DNA of 64,000 nt from Hypoxylon rubiginosum (lineage: Eukaryota > Ascomycota > Sordariomycetes > Xylariales > Hypoxylaceae), in assembly GCA_902806565.1 (NCBI GenBank), contig CADCXA010000021.1, forward strand, positions 744,001 to 808,000, written 5' to 3'. Positions 12,340 to 24,263 of the stretch are shown here, piece by piece. Both the position numbers and the translations under genes were made by a program. The number at the start of each line of letters is the position of its first letter. The first letter of the stretch is position 1. The notes under the pieces were generated by a model. The model worked only from the letters and a program-made list of their open reading frames with translations. It was not told the DNA's origin and did not search any database.

Positions 12340-14051
12340 CTTGAAAAAAATTTGACTGTTTCATATTGAGTCAGCATCGTTCGGTAGTTGTGGTGGGGGC
12401 CTGCTCACGAATGATTAATAGCTATGATGCTTTGATTCTTTGATGCTTGTTATGATATTCGGGCTTGACTAAGGGAGAATGAGCTGACACTGAAATAGGA
12501 TATGATCAACTGAGTCGACCAGAAGGCTTCTTATATATACGCGTTCTTTACCTACCACCATCTTCGACCTCATATATTTTACTTTAAATAGCAACCGGAC
12601 CTGCATGACTGGGTACCTTACGACCGTCACCCGTTTCGAGTAACTTTGCTCCGAGCAAGCTACCTTTGTCTTTTCATGTTCTTCCATCGTCCCGGAGAAC
12701 GTCGTATCCTTCCGACACATTAAAGACTGCAGGCAGGGAGATAGCGGTCCCCGAATGGCATCTCCGGGGATCAGATTCGCGGTGCAATATATTACACAGG
12801 CACTCTGACTTGGACAATGTGTAGGTCTTGAATTATTTTTGGAATAACCTTACCCTTCTATTAGGTCTAGGCCGGAATCTTATCAGGAATGCAACCTGCA
12901 CGAGGGTTCTCGCGTTGACCGACCGGTCTCCCGGCATCATGGAGTCCTTGATATGTCTAAGCCTCAACCTCATTGAGCAAGACACATGCCGGGTTATTCG
13001 ATGTCGAGTACAATCCCTATAGGCTAGAATCCCTTTTAGGCGGTCGATTTATACCGTCAGGAGTGAACACGCAACATAAGTGGCGCGATAGCTTAGGCAA
13101 CTTCTGAAAGGAGCGGCGTCGCTAACTTCGCGATGCCACGGCAAGACCGAAGAAAATCGGGCACCATGAGATCGAGTCCCGTCGATGAGGATACGAGAAT
13201 CGCCAGCAGAACTACCTTCCTCTTCAAGAGCCTTCCGCAGATGCGTATTTCGTCCAGGTACGATTGTAAATCACAGCATTCGGCACAGCGACCGCACCCC
13301 TTTCCCTGACACCCGCTAGTTCTAGGCTCTAGGACCACTATGACACGCATATTATCAACGGGTGAAACAAGGCACGATGCCGCCAGTAGCACCGAGACCT
13401 TAGGGACATTTGGCTGTGGTTTAAAGAGCCCAGCCGAGGGAAGAAGGTCGTGATTGGTAGATCCTCTCCAACTCAATCATCGTGCTGCCCCACAAAATAT
13501 CACGAGGCTATTCAGCCTCTTTAGCCTGGACTGCGGGACAATATCCGATGACAGAAAACTTCATATAACTTCATCTCGACGGCCCAGAAATCGCCAATCC
13601 GGGCTACTACCTCGACCTCGCAAATTTATCTTAGATGAAGACGAGACTCGAAACGAGGGCCTGCATAGACAATCTTACCGACCTGCGAGATAGCGATACG
13701 GCTATGGCCGCTCTCTACCATCGAATTCTCATCATGAGCATGTTTATGTGGGACAACAGAAGTCCGTCGGGTCCCTGCAAGTTGGATGATTTCCGTACGA
13801 TCGCTCGGGTTGTCGATCCAAGGTCGCGGATTGTGTGTCACTACCTACGCAGCGCACCGCAGCGCGCGTGAGAGTGGGCCATGATCGTCTACTCGACATT
13901 CTTCATCTACTCTACCTGACAGAACCACTACCTCGGTTCCGAGAGGCCTCGACGAAGACCACGCCGCTGATCGTCAGGGGAGCCCTGTGGCTTTCGTCGG
14001 ATGCTTTTTCCTGGGCGAGGAGCTCTGCAGGCTGGCATCTGCCTGGCGGGT
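12340..14051. other. Intergenic region
   Basis: Only short overlapping frames occur on both strands. The minus-strand frame at 13093-13476 (127 codons) and the plus-strand frame at 13635-13871 have neither splice support nor a recognisable motif. Nothing else was identified. Confidence 0.5.
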
Positions 14052-14696
14052 TTAAGGGGCATACTCCTTTCGGCACTCCGCGAACATAAACCCGTCTTGA
14101 TCTTGATCATATATACCCGGATCCTTCGAAGTACCATGCCCCTCAAGCTCTAGGAACTCGGAGTTCATTCGCTCTTGGTATAAGCCGGGTTCTGACGGCA
14201 CAATAATCAGCCCGACGCTCACATACTCGTGATTGACCCTCCCTCTGAAGTTGGTCACTAGATCTATCTCGCCAGGTAAGCAACATCTGAGGGCCTCTAT
14301 CTCATGATAAAGTGGCAATGCTGGCTTGCCACTGCCTTTGGGCTGAATGCTAGTCCTGAGCGGAATCGATAGATCGCACGCCCCTGAGGGCTCAAGGCTC
14401 TCGAAGAACGTTGGAAGTGACCTCTGCAAGCTGCAGCGATCGTGCATGGATGCAGATTAGTCGAAAGCTGTCATAAAGGCAGGTGACGTCGTTGGCATGC
14501 CTTTCAGTGTATACCTGTGTATGGCCTTGCCTTGCCATGCCATGCCATGCTCTACTGTCGCAGAGCATGGTATGCTGTCTGCCAGGTAATTGTTGAATGA
14601 TACGCTCTGAAACTCATTCGCAAACCCTCCTGGGAATTGTGAAATCTCTCCTACCCGGTAGGGACGTTTTGCGGCTCCAGGTGGAGGTGAATTCAT
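14052..14696 (-). CDS. Hypothetical protein, two-exon model (uncertain)
   Basis: A possible 186-residue protein from exons 14696-14515 and 14430-14052. The intron runs from donor GTATAC to an acceptor CTGCAG. A good branch-like sequence (GACTAAT) lies inside, the frame is kept, and the two open frames join without residue loss. The product has no signal peptide and no motif I know. Its second half (for example GEIDLVTNFRGRVNHEYVSV) has ordinary protein composition. A CATGG/CAAGG simple repeat falls inside exon 1, which weakens the case. It may be a gene remnant or a chance frame. There are no supporting neighbours. Confidence 0.35.
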
Positions 14697-15594
14697 ATCG
14701 GACTCGCATTATTTAGTTTTAGCATGGCTACTTGGTACCAGGTGGATAGGATATGGTTAAATAAACAAAACTGCAGAAAATTATAAAATTTCCCCGCCGA
14801 TTCGTTCTCCCTAGTCTTTGATCGTGCTCTATTTCAATGAGCTCTTCCATCCTTCATTACTTAAATGGATCTCATGGGTTCCTCACAGGGCACCCTTACT
14901 TCTACAGCTACGTGCTTTGACTTGGCGGAGCTACGATGGGCTATCCATTTAGGTTATGTTAGGTATATAGACGGGCCTCAGAGCATAGATCTCTATCCCT
15001 TATGTCGGAGTATCTGCGTAAAAGTGAGGCTAGAGAGTCTCGCGACAACAACCGCAGCGAGGCGCTCTTGGATAAAATCTTCCAGTCCATGGCTACACGT
15101 CTACTTCTCTCTCAAGAATGGACCGGTGGCTAGTAAAGCTACCTCAAACGGCTAGCAACTAATACACGGCGAGCACTTATTTCGCCGGTTATCCGTTCGT
15201 CGGTCAAGGAACCCACTACACGCTGTAATCAAACACCTGAAGCTGGGGTTTGCTGGCGAACTCGTGATGATGCGCATTTCATATCAGATATGTAGCTTTT
15301 TACTAGACTTCCCGACTTGTTAGGCAGAGCAATGACATTCCAGTGCCTTGTTAACTCGTGTGATGGGCAATCTCGCTAGGCTGCCTAGGCAACATAGATG
15401 ACTACGCCTGAAGAACTAATCGACTTGATATTATAGCCATCATTATCACGGAATTTGGCCTTTACCATTTTTGAATTATGATATGCACTGCTGATCGCAA
15501 GGACATGAAACCTCTGCGGGCTTCATTTGCATTATTAATTAGCTAACTCTTCGCGGTTTGGTCCTGTATATACACCAGAAGTTTGGTTTCATCA
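14697..15594. other. Intergenic region
   Basis: AT-richer spacer downstream of the GH105-type gene. I see no supported gene or repeat. Confidence 0.5.
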
Positions 15595-16943
15595 TTAACG
15601 TTCCAGGAGCTCCACTTCCAGCGAGGCGAGAATGTAGGGGGCGGACCCCAGCACGCTATTGTAGTTGATAGGCTGGCCGACGTAGTACTATTCATAATGC
15701 GGTTAGCTTCTCATACAACCTCTCAAGATATAAAGCATCGCGGGTGCGCGCGATAGTTCAAACTAACCTCGTAAGTCGCGGTCGAGTTCAGACTGCACAC
15801 GGCCACGGTCCCGTCGTAACTGAGCGTCCCGTTTGCCTCCCGAACTACGTACGTGTCGGTCAGGTACCCGTGGGCCCGGATCCCGGTAGACACGGCCTTG
15901 CGCGCCTCGGCGGCGGCCACGAACCCCAGGCGCGAGCCCTTGAGCAGCGCGTACGCGAACATGGCGGTGCCGCTCGACTCGATGTAGTTGCCGTCGCGCC
16001 CCGGCTCGTCAAGCACCTGCCACCAGCCGCCGGTCGCGGCGTCCGCGGCGTCGACCAGGGCCGACGCGAGGGACTGCCACTTCTCGAGGATCCGGTCGCG
16101 GTACGTGCAGGCGATGGTGGCGGTAGTGGAACTCTTCTGGTGCGACAGCATCTCAAGCGTGTCGACGAGCGCCATCGCGTACCAGCCGAGGCTGCGGCCC
16201 CAGACGTGGGGACTGGCACCCGTGACCGGGTCGGCCCAGACCGCCGTGAGCGAGGCGTCGTACCCGTGTACCAGTAGGCCCGTCGTCGCGTTGCGCGTCC
16301 GCGTCCACAGCAGGTCCAGCTGGTAGCTCATGTCGTCAAGGGCCTCGGCGGTAGCGTTCTCTCCGTCGACGGACGAAGAAGCGGCGTCCAGCGCGTACAG
16401 CGTGTAGAAGGGCGCCAGCGAGTACATGCCGTCCAGGTAGCTCCAGTTCGGGTACACGTAGTACCACAGCCCGCCCTCGGTGTTGCGGCGGTTCAGGTCG
16501 ATGCTGCGGCGCAGGGCGTCGGCGGCGGCGCGCGACGAGGTCGCAGTGCTGCGGTTGCTAGAGGCGACGGACGCCAGCGCGAGGAGCGCGTTACCGTTCG
16601 ACAGGCGGTCCATGGGGTACGACAGGGCGTCGTGCGTGGCGTTGAGGGTGAAGGGCACGACGGAGGCGGCGCTGTCCCGGAGGTAGCGGACGAGGCGCGG
16701 GGTCTCGGCGCCGCGGGGGTACTGGGCGGCGAGGGCGGAGAGGGCGCGCTGGGTGACGCCGGCCTGTAGGAGCTCCGAGGAGCCGCCCTCGCCCGTCATG
16801 ATGCCCTGGCCGCGCGACATGATGCTGTCGGCCATCCACGTCGAGTACTTGGACTGCGCCGTCACCACCGCGCCTACGGCCAGGTTGACGAACAGCGCGA
16901 GGGCGACGGCCGCCGCCGCGAGGTAGGTGTGCATTCCGGTCAT
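15595..16943 (-). CDS. Secreted glycoside hydrolase, GH88/GH105 type (unsaturated rhamnogalacturonyl hydrolase-like)
   Basis: Exons 16943-15768 and 15687-15595 give 422 residues. The intron has donor GTTAGT and acceptor AATAG, and adds a last exon of 30 codons ending LEVELLER. N-terminal residues 1-24 form a signal peptide (hydrophobic AAAAVALALFVNLAVG). The body fits the six-hairpin alpha/alpha-barrel family related to YteR/YesR. The YPNWSYLDGMYSLAPF motif (~165-180) holds the expected catalytic Asp. HVWGRSLGWYAMALVDTLEM (~245-265) matches the conserved W-x-R-x-x-G-W segment, and SSGTAMFAYALLKG is also typical. Several N-glycosylation sequons fit secretion. Family enzymes remove the unsaturated galacturonyl residue from pectin (rhamnogalacturonan) oligomers after lyase cleavage. 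The exact substrate cannot be read from the sequence. The neighbours are not pectinases. Confidence 0.88.
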
Positions 16944-19478
16944 TTGATCGATAGGTGTAGTGTAATCCTTTCACAAAATCGATAGTGGTTTTTGTAATCC
17001 TTCCGTGTCCGTGTCCGTGGTCACACTAGGGGGCCGCAGAAACTACTACCTCAGAAACGTCCTTCAACTTCAACCGGGTGGTATGCATGTGTGTGGTTGC
17101 AATTGAGGGTAGAGATTGTGTGAAAGCTGAAAGGAAAGCGGAAGTGAAATGAAATGGGTAAGTGCGGGTAGTTGTTGGTTGCGCCTTTGCGCTTTGCTTC
17201 TTTGACGGGTACCGGTAGGTTGGGAAATTAGACGGCAGCTGCGATGCGGCCCAGCATCACTTACATCATGTCACTTACACTAGGGTTTGCAGGTACTTTG
17301 TATTGTACAGCGAACCGGCCGGGAGCCACCTGGCTACGGGTATGAGGCTTCTGACGACAAGGATCCAGAGACCCCGCAATCGGCCGAGATTCGCCTAGAA
17401 TTCAGTGCTCACCCGTCTCTACCAGCTCTACCTACTTGCAGATTTCATCTGTTTTCTTCTTCTTCTTTTCTCGTTCATATTATTGATGATACAGAAGCCA
17501 AGCCTACCTAAGTACGACGTACCTAATCACGGATAGGATGCGTTTGTATCTTTTGTTGGTCTCTTGGTTAGACGCTAAAATCCTCTTTGTTGAGGCTCCC
17601 TTCCGGAATTTGATGACCGGTACATGGCCCTGTCCGGGGTATTTATTTCTGTGCCTTTCAATAAACCCTGTCGAAGCAGAGATGAAATATCGTGTGGCTG
17701 AGGACCCTTGGTGCCGGCAAAGTGCTGCTTGGCAGATATAACTGTACGTCTTTGATATGTGACTGCTAAGAGGCAATAGATTGGTATTTCTCACTACTAG
17801 AATTAGAGCCGATAATGATGTGAAGGCTCGGCGAGTGTCGCATGCTCAATGTCCACGAGCCACTACAGCGGTGTGGCATCTCTTTTAAAGCAGCTGAGAG
17901 TGCTATCTTTGCTATCTTCTCCCTTGTGTTCCCTTGACAATGCCAATCCCAATCTTACAAGTGGATTGGAATATCTCATGTTAACAATTCCTCATTACAA
18001 CATGATCAAACCAATACTTCGGTACAGCACCTGACTAACTGGCGAAGAGAGAGATCGGATTTCTTTTATTCCGTGACGTATGTCAGACTTCCATTACACT
18101 AAAAGTTGGAGGGACTTTGTTAAAGGAGGGTGGCATTCTAGACTACCTACTAGAAGCCTTCCATGCAGTTGCATGCTACCCCTCATTGGAGAATCGAAGC
18201 GGCCGACGTGTAAGGGACTAGTAAGAGGCGACAGGACGGGATGGGAATTCATTACGAGTTCGAGGTCATATCCAGCCTATGATAGGGCTGTTCGCTACCT
18301 ACAGCGAATGCCGACCAGTCGCTTACTGCAGCATCCGAGCGGGAGTGGGAGAACAAACAAAAAGGACCCAAACATAATGTCGCATTTCTGCATTACGGTA
18401 TAGAGGTCGGTAGGTGAGGAATCACCAGCTTATCCCGTACGACAATTCTGCGCATTGAGGGGGACATCGTTCTACACCACAAAAAGCTGTGTCGACTCTA
18501 CGATTCCATCATCATTTTCATGCTGGTCTGCCGAAGCCCCGCCGGGGTCCGGGGGAGAGTCTGCATTGAGTGATTTATCAGCTCGTGGCTCACTCTCGTG
18601 CCATCGGTGGCTTGCGTCGAGAAAGGCGATAGGAGAGAGCATTCGGTGGCTTGATAATTCAAGCCAACTTGATTCAAATCACTCAGCTATATGTCTCTCG
18701 GTCGACCAGACTGAAGAAGGTCTCGGTCAATCGAGATGTCGAAATGATACGCCATGGCACGAGATAGATGAATTGCAGACGGGCAGGGTCGCACTGCGCT
18801 TCAGCTCCTGTGCCGCAGCCCTGTTCTCTGCCTAACCCGCACATAGCATAACCATTGCTGACGGCCGACCTGTGCAGATCGTTCCAATGCTGGGTAGCAC
18901 AGAACATGGGGGCCACCTCGGTCACGGTGCTGACACGGCTTGCTTGCTTCATCGCCCTCACTGCACTCCTTCATCCCACGTTGCCATGTCTCTCCTTTCG
19001 CATCTATTTTTCTCCTTCTAGATCCCTCTGTCGCATTCGTGTTACAAGCAATCATACCATTCATCATTCGTCCCTCCCCAACTGTGTGCTTGTTCTGGTT
19101 TACGGGCTACGGGTTACGTACCCGGTGGCCGCTCTCCGGAATATGTGGGAGGTATCGTAAGTATGTATGCATGTCTACCTACCTGGTAAGTATGCAAAGA
19201 CGGCTAGAGTCTAAATAGGACCAATGATACCACTCTCTTCCATTCTCAGCTCTGTGACATCCCTCTGGTCTGGTCAGCCAGTCATGCAATAGGTTATCTA
19301 TCCGTCGATTCCATATTATAAGTTGCATGACATCCCTCCCCCTTAGTCTTAGTTCCTTAGATCTATCCTTCTATGGTGCAAGTGCCGTTCTGCCCCATCC
19401 GAGTGCCGAAGAGCTAAGCTCACTACGTGGAATGAGCCTCATCTACACGCTTCTCGTCGTCGCCCTTCAGCCGACAAT
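16944..19478. other. Intergenic region
   Basis: A 2.5-kb spacer between divergent genes. Short frames overlap on both strands (for example 18455-18835), without protein character or consistent splicing. The part just upstream of 19479 is presumably the promoter of the membrane-protein gene. Confidence 0.5.
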
Positions 19479-20766
19479 ATGGGCTATCGAGATAACCTAA
19501 TCGCCGCTATGACGGTCTTCCTCGTAGTAGACACGCTCGCTATGACTGCGCGTCTCTACGTCCGCATAAAAATGCTGACGCGGGGTTTTGGCCTGGACGA
19601 CGTCGTCCTCCTATTGACATATGTGATTCTACCTCTATGCTGCCTCCACCTATATATCGTAGGATCCCCTGTGCTGATATCACTCGCGGTCACCAGATCG
19701 GCTTCATCATGTCCTGCGCCATGGGCTTCACGTCCATGCACTACGGCTATGCTGCGCCGGACCAACAACCCTACTACAACAAGACTAAAGCGACGCAGGT
19801 AAAGCAACTCCCTTTCCTTAAGAGCCGAACTCCCTCCCGCTCCCTCCGTCTCTGTCAGAGAATAGTAAGCAGGAGAACTAACGAAAGCTGCTGCGCGCTC
19901 TCAGTTCCTATTCGCCAACCAGCTGGGCCTCTATATCAGCGCTGGCCTCGTTAAGATAGCCGTGGCGCTGGTGCTCTACCGCATAGCATCGACCAAGCGA
20001 CTGCGCTGGCTCCTGATAGGGTCCATGGTGATCGTGACCATCTGGACCATCGTAATGACGCTGTTCGCCTCGTGGCCCTGCGCGCGGAGCGGATCGAGCA
20101 ACTGGGCCGGGAGCAGGACGTGTACGCAGGTCGGTTACTTCCGTACCATTACCAATATCTTCATCGACTACTTCTACGCCCTGCTACCCGTCTTCATGCT
20201 CAGGAAGGTCCACATGAACACGCGGATTAAAATTTCTGTCATGCTGCTGCTCGGCCTCGGCGCCTTGTAAGTTCCCCTTTTCTTACCTATCACCTTACCC
20301 CTATACCTACCTCCTACATGGGTGGGTAAAGACAATAAAGACACGAACCGGACCACGTGAATGAATATAATGATACTCACCACCTCTCTCACATAACAGC
20401 GCGAGCTCCGCCACCATCGCCAAACTCGTCATCATCGTGAAGCTATCAACAGCCAAAGGGGCCGTAGCCGACGGCCTGCACTACGACCTCCTGCTCTGGG
20501 CCGACGTCGAGCTCGGGATGGCCATCTTCGCGGCGTCGGCGGCCGCGCTGCGGCCGCTCCTCAGCAAGTTCGCGCCGGCGATATGGGGTCGGTCGACGCC
20601 GGCGCCGGATAGCCACGGCGCCAGTTCGGCGGCCGCCGGTAGCGGGCCGTACCGCGCGCTCGGGGCCGGCGGCAACGAGATGAGGCCGCTCAGCGGGGTG
20701 CGTGGCGGCGGCGGCAGCAAGGGGGTCGGCGGGAGCGATGGCGAGGAGCAGATATCCGTGGTTTGA
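19479..20766 (+). CDS. PTH11-like / fungal rhodopsin-domain integral membrane protein
   Basis: Exons 19479-19658, 19697-19798, 19905-20266 and 20400-20766 give about 336 residues. The protein belongs to the large mould family with a fungal rhodopsin-like seven-helix domain (plasma membrane; some members such as PTH11 act as receptors). Landmarks in order are: helix 1 AAMTVFLVVDTLAMTARLYVR followed by GFGLDDVVLLL; then HYGYAAPDQQPYYNKTKATQ; helix LGLYISAGLVKIAVALVLYR; WTIVMTLFASWPC; CTQVGYFRTITNIFIDYFYALLPV; KISVMLLLGLGAL; and the closing LLLWADVELGMAIFAASAAALRPL. The cytosolic tail is Gly/Ser/Ala-rich. Introns 2-4 have normal signals. Intron 1, as I place it (GTAGGA...ACCAG), is only 38 nt, so that junction is the least certain. 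There is no CFEM domain at the N terminus. A further upstream exon is possible. Confidence 0.8.
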
Positions 20767-22502
20767 ACTACGCGAAAGTGGAAGTGGAAAAGAAAGGGAA
20801 GGGATGGAATGTAACATTAGGATGGTTGATACCCGCGCATTTCCGACGGCGATTTGCGTACTTAATTTTGATATGGTGGGAAAGACGTCCCGCGAAAAGG
20901 ACTTTTATGACACTAACGACACGAAGACCTGCATAAGACGAGAGAACAAACGGCTGTTAATAAAGACATACTACTGCTTCAGAGGAGCGCATGCATATTG
21001 GACAAATTCATGGATGAAGCAAGCAAGATTACCAGCGACAACTCTCGCGAGTCTAATCCCAGGTCACATAATATAATACCACCGTTCGCTACTACGACCC
21101 AGCTGCTTGCTAGGCTTGAGTTGGAGATTACTAGGTTATCAAAGCTCAGCCTTCAAGTTAAACTAGCCGCAGCTTATTTAACATAATTAAAAAATATTTT
21201 AATTTTGAATTAATATTAAAAAGAGCGATGCTATTTGCAGTGTGTTCGCAAAGTGCTTTTTAGACCAGCTGGTAACCCGGCTGCCCGGCCGTCATTTCGG
21301 GAAGTTATTTATATTATATAGCTGGTAAACCTAGGTAGTTTTTCTATTCATCTAGCTTTAGATAATGCATATAGGGTAGGTAATTATATGCTTTGAATCC
21401 AGATAGCTTCGTCTCCTATCTTAATAAATACTAGGTATCTAGGTTTATCCTAGTAGTAATTATTACAACGCCTCCTGATAGCCTCCAAGGCTTTACAACT
21501 GCCGAAGACCTGGCCAACTAATGCATAGAGAGCTGTTAAAAGGTTACTAAGTTCCGGGTATATATAGGACTTTAACAGTTTCTAAAAGAGAGCGAGAGTG
21601 CTACGAATAGCTTCAAATATTTAAGGCATGTGGGATAATATTACCAGCTGGTCTAGTGGGTTCAAAAAACACTGCAAATACTCTGTAAATAGCATCACTC
21701 TATCTATTAACCAAGACGCCTCTACTATACGTGTCGGTTCGAAGTTTTTTTTTAGCACGACTGAACGAGGCGAACCTGAATAATAGGATTATCTTATTCC
21801 GAGATTGCATTGGGGATTATTGGGAGGATAAGGTAGGCACGCTAGGAATGACATAGTTGTGGCCTGTCGCCGAAGGATTGATGACGATAATTCCGATAGT
21901 TAAAGCGATGAACCCGAAGATGAGAGCAATCCCACAAGCAAAAGAAGATATGAGTTCCTTGAAAATAGCGCGGAAGAACAGAGATCATTTGGGGGAGACA
22001 TGAAAAAAACAAAAAACTGAAGAAGTGAGCGACTTATGGGATGCAGAGGCTCGCGTGCTTCATCTACAGCAGATGATCGTTGGAATGTATGAAGATTTCA
22101 ATTTTGATTAGATCTTCGACGAAAACTGTCAGACGTCACCGTATCTTGAATAAAAGGGGGCCCCTATTTTAACAGCCACCTCAGCGCCTTAGCAGCACTG
22201 TTAGTACAGCCACCAAAACCAACAGTAATCACTAGCAGTTAGTTTGGAAGTTACAACTTATCATACCTTTCCACCAAATTTATGTTTCACAACTTGTGGT
22301 AGCTACTGTAGGAGAAAATGACATTCCGATTGTACGACCATGAGAAATGCCAACTTACAGCTCAATAACTTTGAGAATGCCGGCCAAGTTGACTGGCTTA
22401 ACTGCGTTTTGCGCAAAATCGTAGGGCACCACGGTTCACGTGACGAATCATGCATGTCAACATTTGTTATTCGGTAGTCTTCGCCCCCAGCCTGACTTTA
22501 AG
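20767..22502. other. AT-rich intergenic region containing a MITE-like element
   Basis: After the membrane-protein gene the sequence becomes AT-rich (about 21180-21220 is nearly pure A/T) and then enters the inverted-repeat element at 21222-21701. The stretch 21702-22502 has a poly-T run and no coding frame. Its last part is the promoter of the gene starting at 22503. Confidence 0.6.
21222..21701. mobile_element. MITE-like non-autonomous DNA transposon with ~55-60 bp terminal inverted repeats
   Basis: The left end (21222-21276) and the reverse complement of the right end (21641-21701) match closely, with a few substitutions and gaps. Both begin AGAG[CT]GATGCTATTT and both end inward in the palindrome-bearing GACCAGCTGGTAA. 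The body is about 480 bp, AT-rich and without an open frame, as expected for a miniature inverted-repeat element. A clean target-site duplication is not obvious. TTAATA occurs just outside both ends in inverted orientation, so the repeats may extend a little further. The superfamily cannot be assigned. Confidence 0.75.
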
Positions 22503-24263
22503 ATGGCTACGCAAAACCCGGTCGCTTTGTTTAGCCATGGCACGCCAATCGAATCTGAAGTCGGGGTAGTATTAAAATATGAAAAGGGAGCCTACACGTG
22601 GAATTCGGATGCCAAGAACGTGGCTGGTGAGAAAAGAAGTTTATCTTCACAAGACAACGACGATCGTGACGGAGAAAGACGCGGCCACAAGAAGCGTGCC
22701 AAAGCCGCCTCACCTTCCGAACACCGCCTTGCCTGCCCCTGTTCTAAGCACGATCCTATAGGGCATAGCCAGCGTCGAAGCTGTCCGGGCCCAGGCTGGG
22801 AGAACATATCTCGGTTGAAGTAGGTACCCCTGATCTTATGAAGATTCAGTCGCCTGATGCGCACGTAGAGAGCACCTCACTTGGGGCCGAATGTCAACTT
22901 CGTAAGGTGCTGCCAGAGCTTTGACAGCTTTTCACAGCTTCAACGGCATCAAAGGGGGCAAGTTCCATGTCAGCTTCGTCCCGAAACCGAAGATAATACC
23001 ATAGATATGGCCAAGGTCAATCGATTATATGCATTAGAGGTAGAAAAATGGGCTGCAATTTTTCGAATGCTGTTCCCAGGGGATGTGGACACCCCAAGTC
23101 CTTGTGAGTAATTTGGAACATTGTATGACACCCCTGCCTAACAAAGAATCCAGATTACGAGTATGGAGACTCCGATCAGATCCTAAAATCCAGCACAGGG
23201 TTAGAAGAGAGTGCTGCATGGGGTTCGAGAAATGATATGCCCAGAAATCCAAGAGGCGTACCACCAGGCTACCTCGATATTAGAAACATTCATGCAAACG
23301 GTTCTCGATCTCATACGGCCCAACATACAAATAATGACCACCAACAAAATCCAGGCAGTGGGCAAAAGCGTGCCCGTTGTGAACGCCATGGCAATAATAG
23401 AGAACATGATTCAGGGTCTGGCAGCGATGAAAGTAATGAAAGTGGTGACGATGGACGCCGCAAGAAGCCCAAGAAAACATCCCCTTGTGAGTCAATAGGG
23501 ATGCAATACCTTGCTTGCCCCTTCTTTCAACATAACCCTGTCAAATATGGGAGATGGCGAGGCTGTCCTGGTCCAGGATGGCCGACCATAAACCGGCTCA
23601 AGTAAGAAAACCGCCAATATAAATTGTAACAGTGGATCATTAACCCGCATTCATATAGGGAACATCTACATCGACGACACAGACTTCCGAAATTCCCTTG
23701 CCTCCGCTGCTGCGAAGGCTTTGATAATCATGAGTCTCTAAAGAAACAACTGCGTCGTGAGGACATGTGTCCCCTCAAACCAGAGCCGAACCTAGAAGGC
23801 ATCGATGATTCCCTAGAAGAGAAACTAAAGTCTCGTAAGGGTCTGTCAAAGCTATCGGAGTCCGAGAAGTGGGTTCGCATCTACCAAATCCTGTTCGATG
23901 GGGAGCCAGCGCCAGTACCATGTAAGCCTCTGTTTAGCTTCTGTCTTGGGGGTATTTGAATAACATGGAATAGATTACCACCATAACCGGCCTAAGTTGC
24001 TCGTTAACGGGAATAATGAGATCCGGGAAAAGGATCTCGGTCAAATCGACTACGAAGCTCAGGCAGCAGTGCACAGCTATGAAGACAAGAGAGGCCTTCC
24101 CCAAGCTCACATTCCATTTGAGGACTTTGAGAACGGTCAGCGCTCTTACCAAATGATTATATGCATCTCCAAACTAACACAGAAGATAGATAATTTTCTA
24201 ATGCTAGAAATCGGTACAATCAACTTTGATTCATGTTTTGATTTCAACTGGAACGCGAACTAG
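22503..24263 (+). CDS. Protein with two tandem fungal zinc-finger-like modules
   Basis: The five-exon model is 22503-22819, 22871-23103, 23154-23601, 23659-23921 and 23974-24263 (516 residues). Two homologous modules lie in tandem. Each has a basic linker, a LACP-x-x-x-HDP/HNP motif, then CPGPGW-x-x-I-x-RLK. An RCC-x-x-FD segment with a spaced L-x-x-H/QLRR follows, and each ends in a helical stretch (KWAAIFRMLFPGD or KWVRIYQILFDGE) and a P-x-PYY junction at an intron. The set resembles the degenerate C2H2-like region common in mould proteins with signalling or HET neighbours (memory, not searched). Module 2 keeps EHLHRRH. Module 1 lacks it and is held in frame only by an intron ending GTAGAG. 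Introns 2-4 are canonical. The C-terminal ~95 residues are unique. It is convergent with the HET gene 576 bp away. Function unknown. Confidence 0.72.

Noticed and set aside
12469..14050. Several short frames that could be strung into a gene
   Set aside because: Joins need arbitrary splice sites and the products show no conserved feature.
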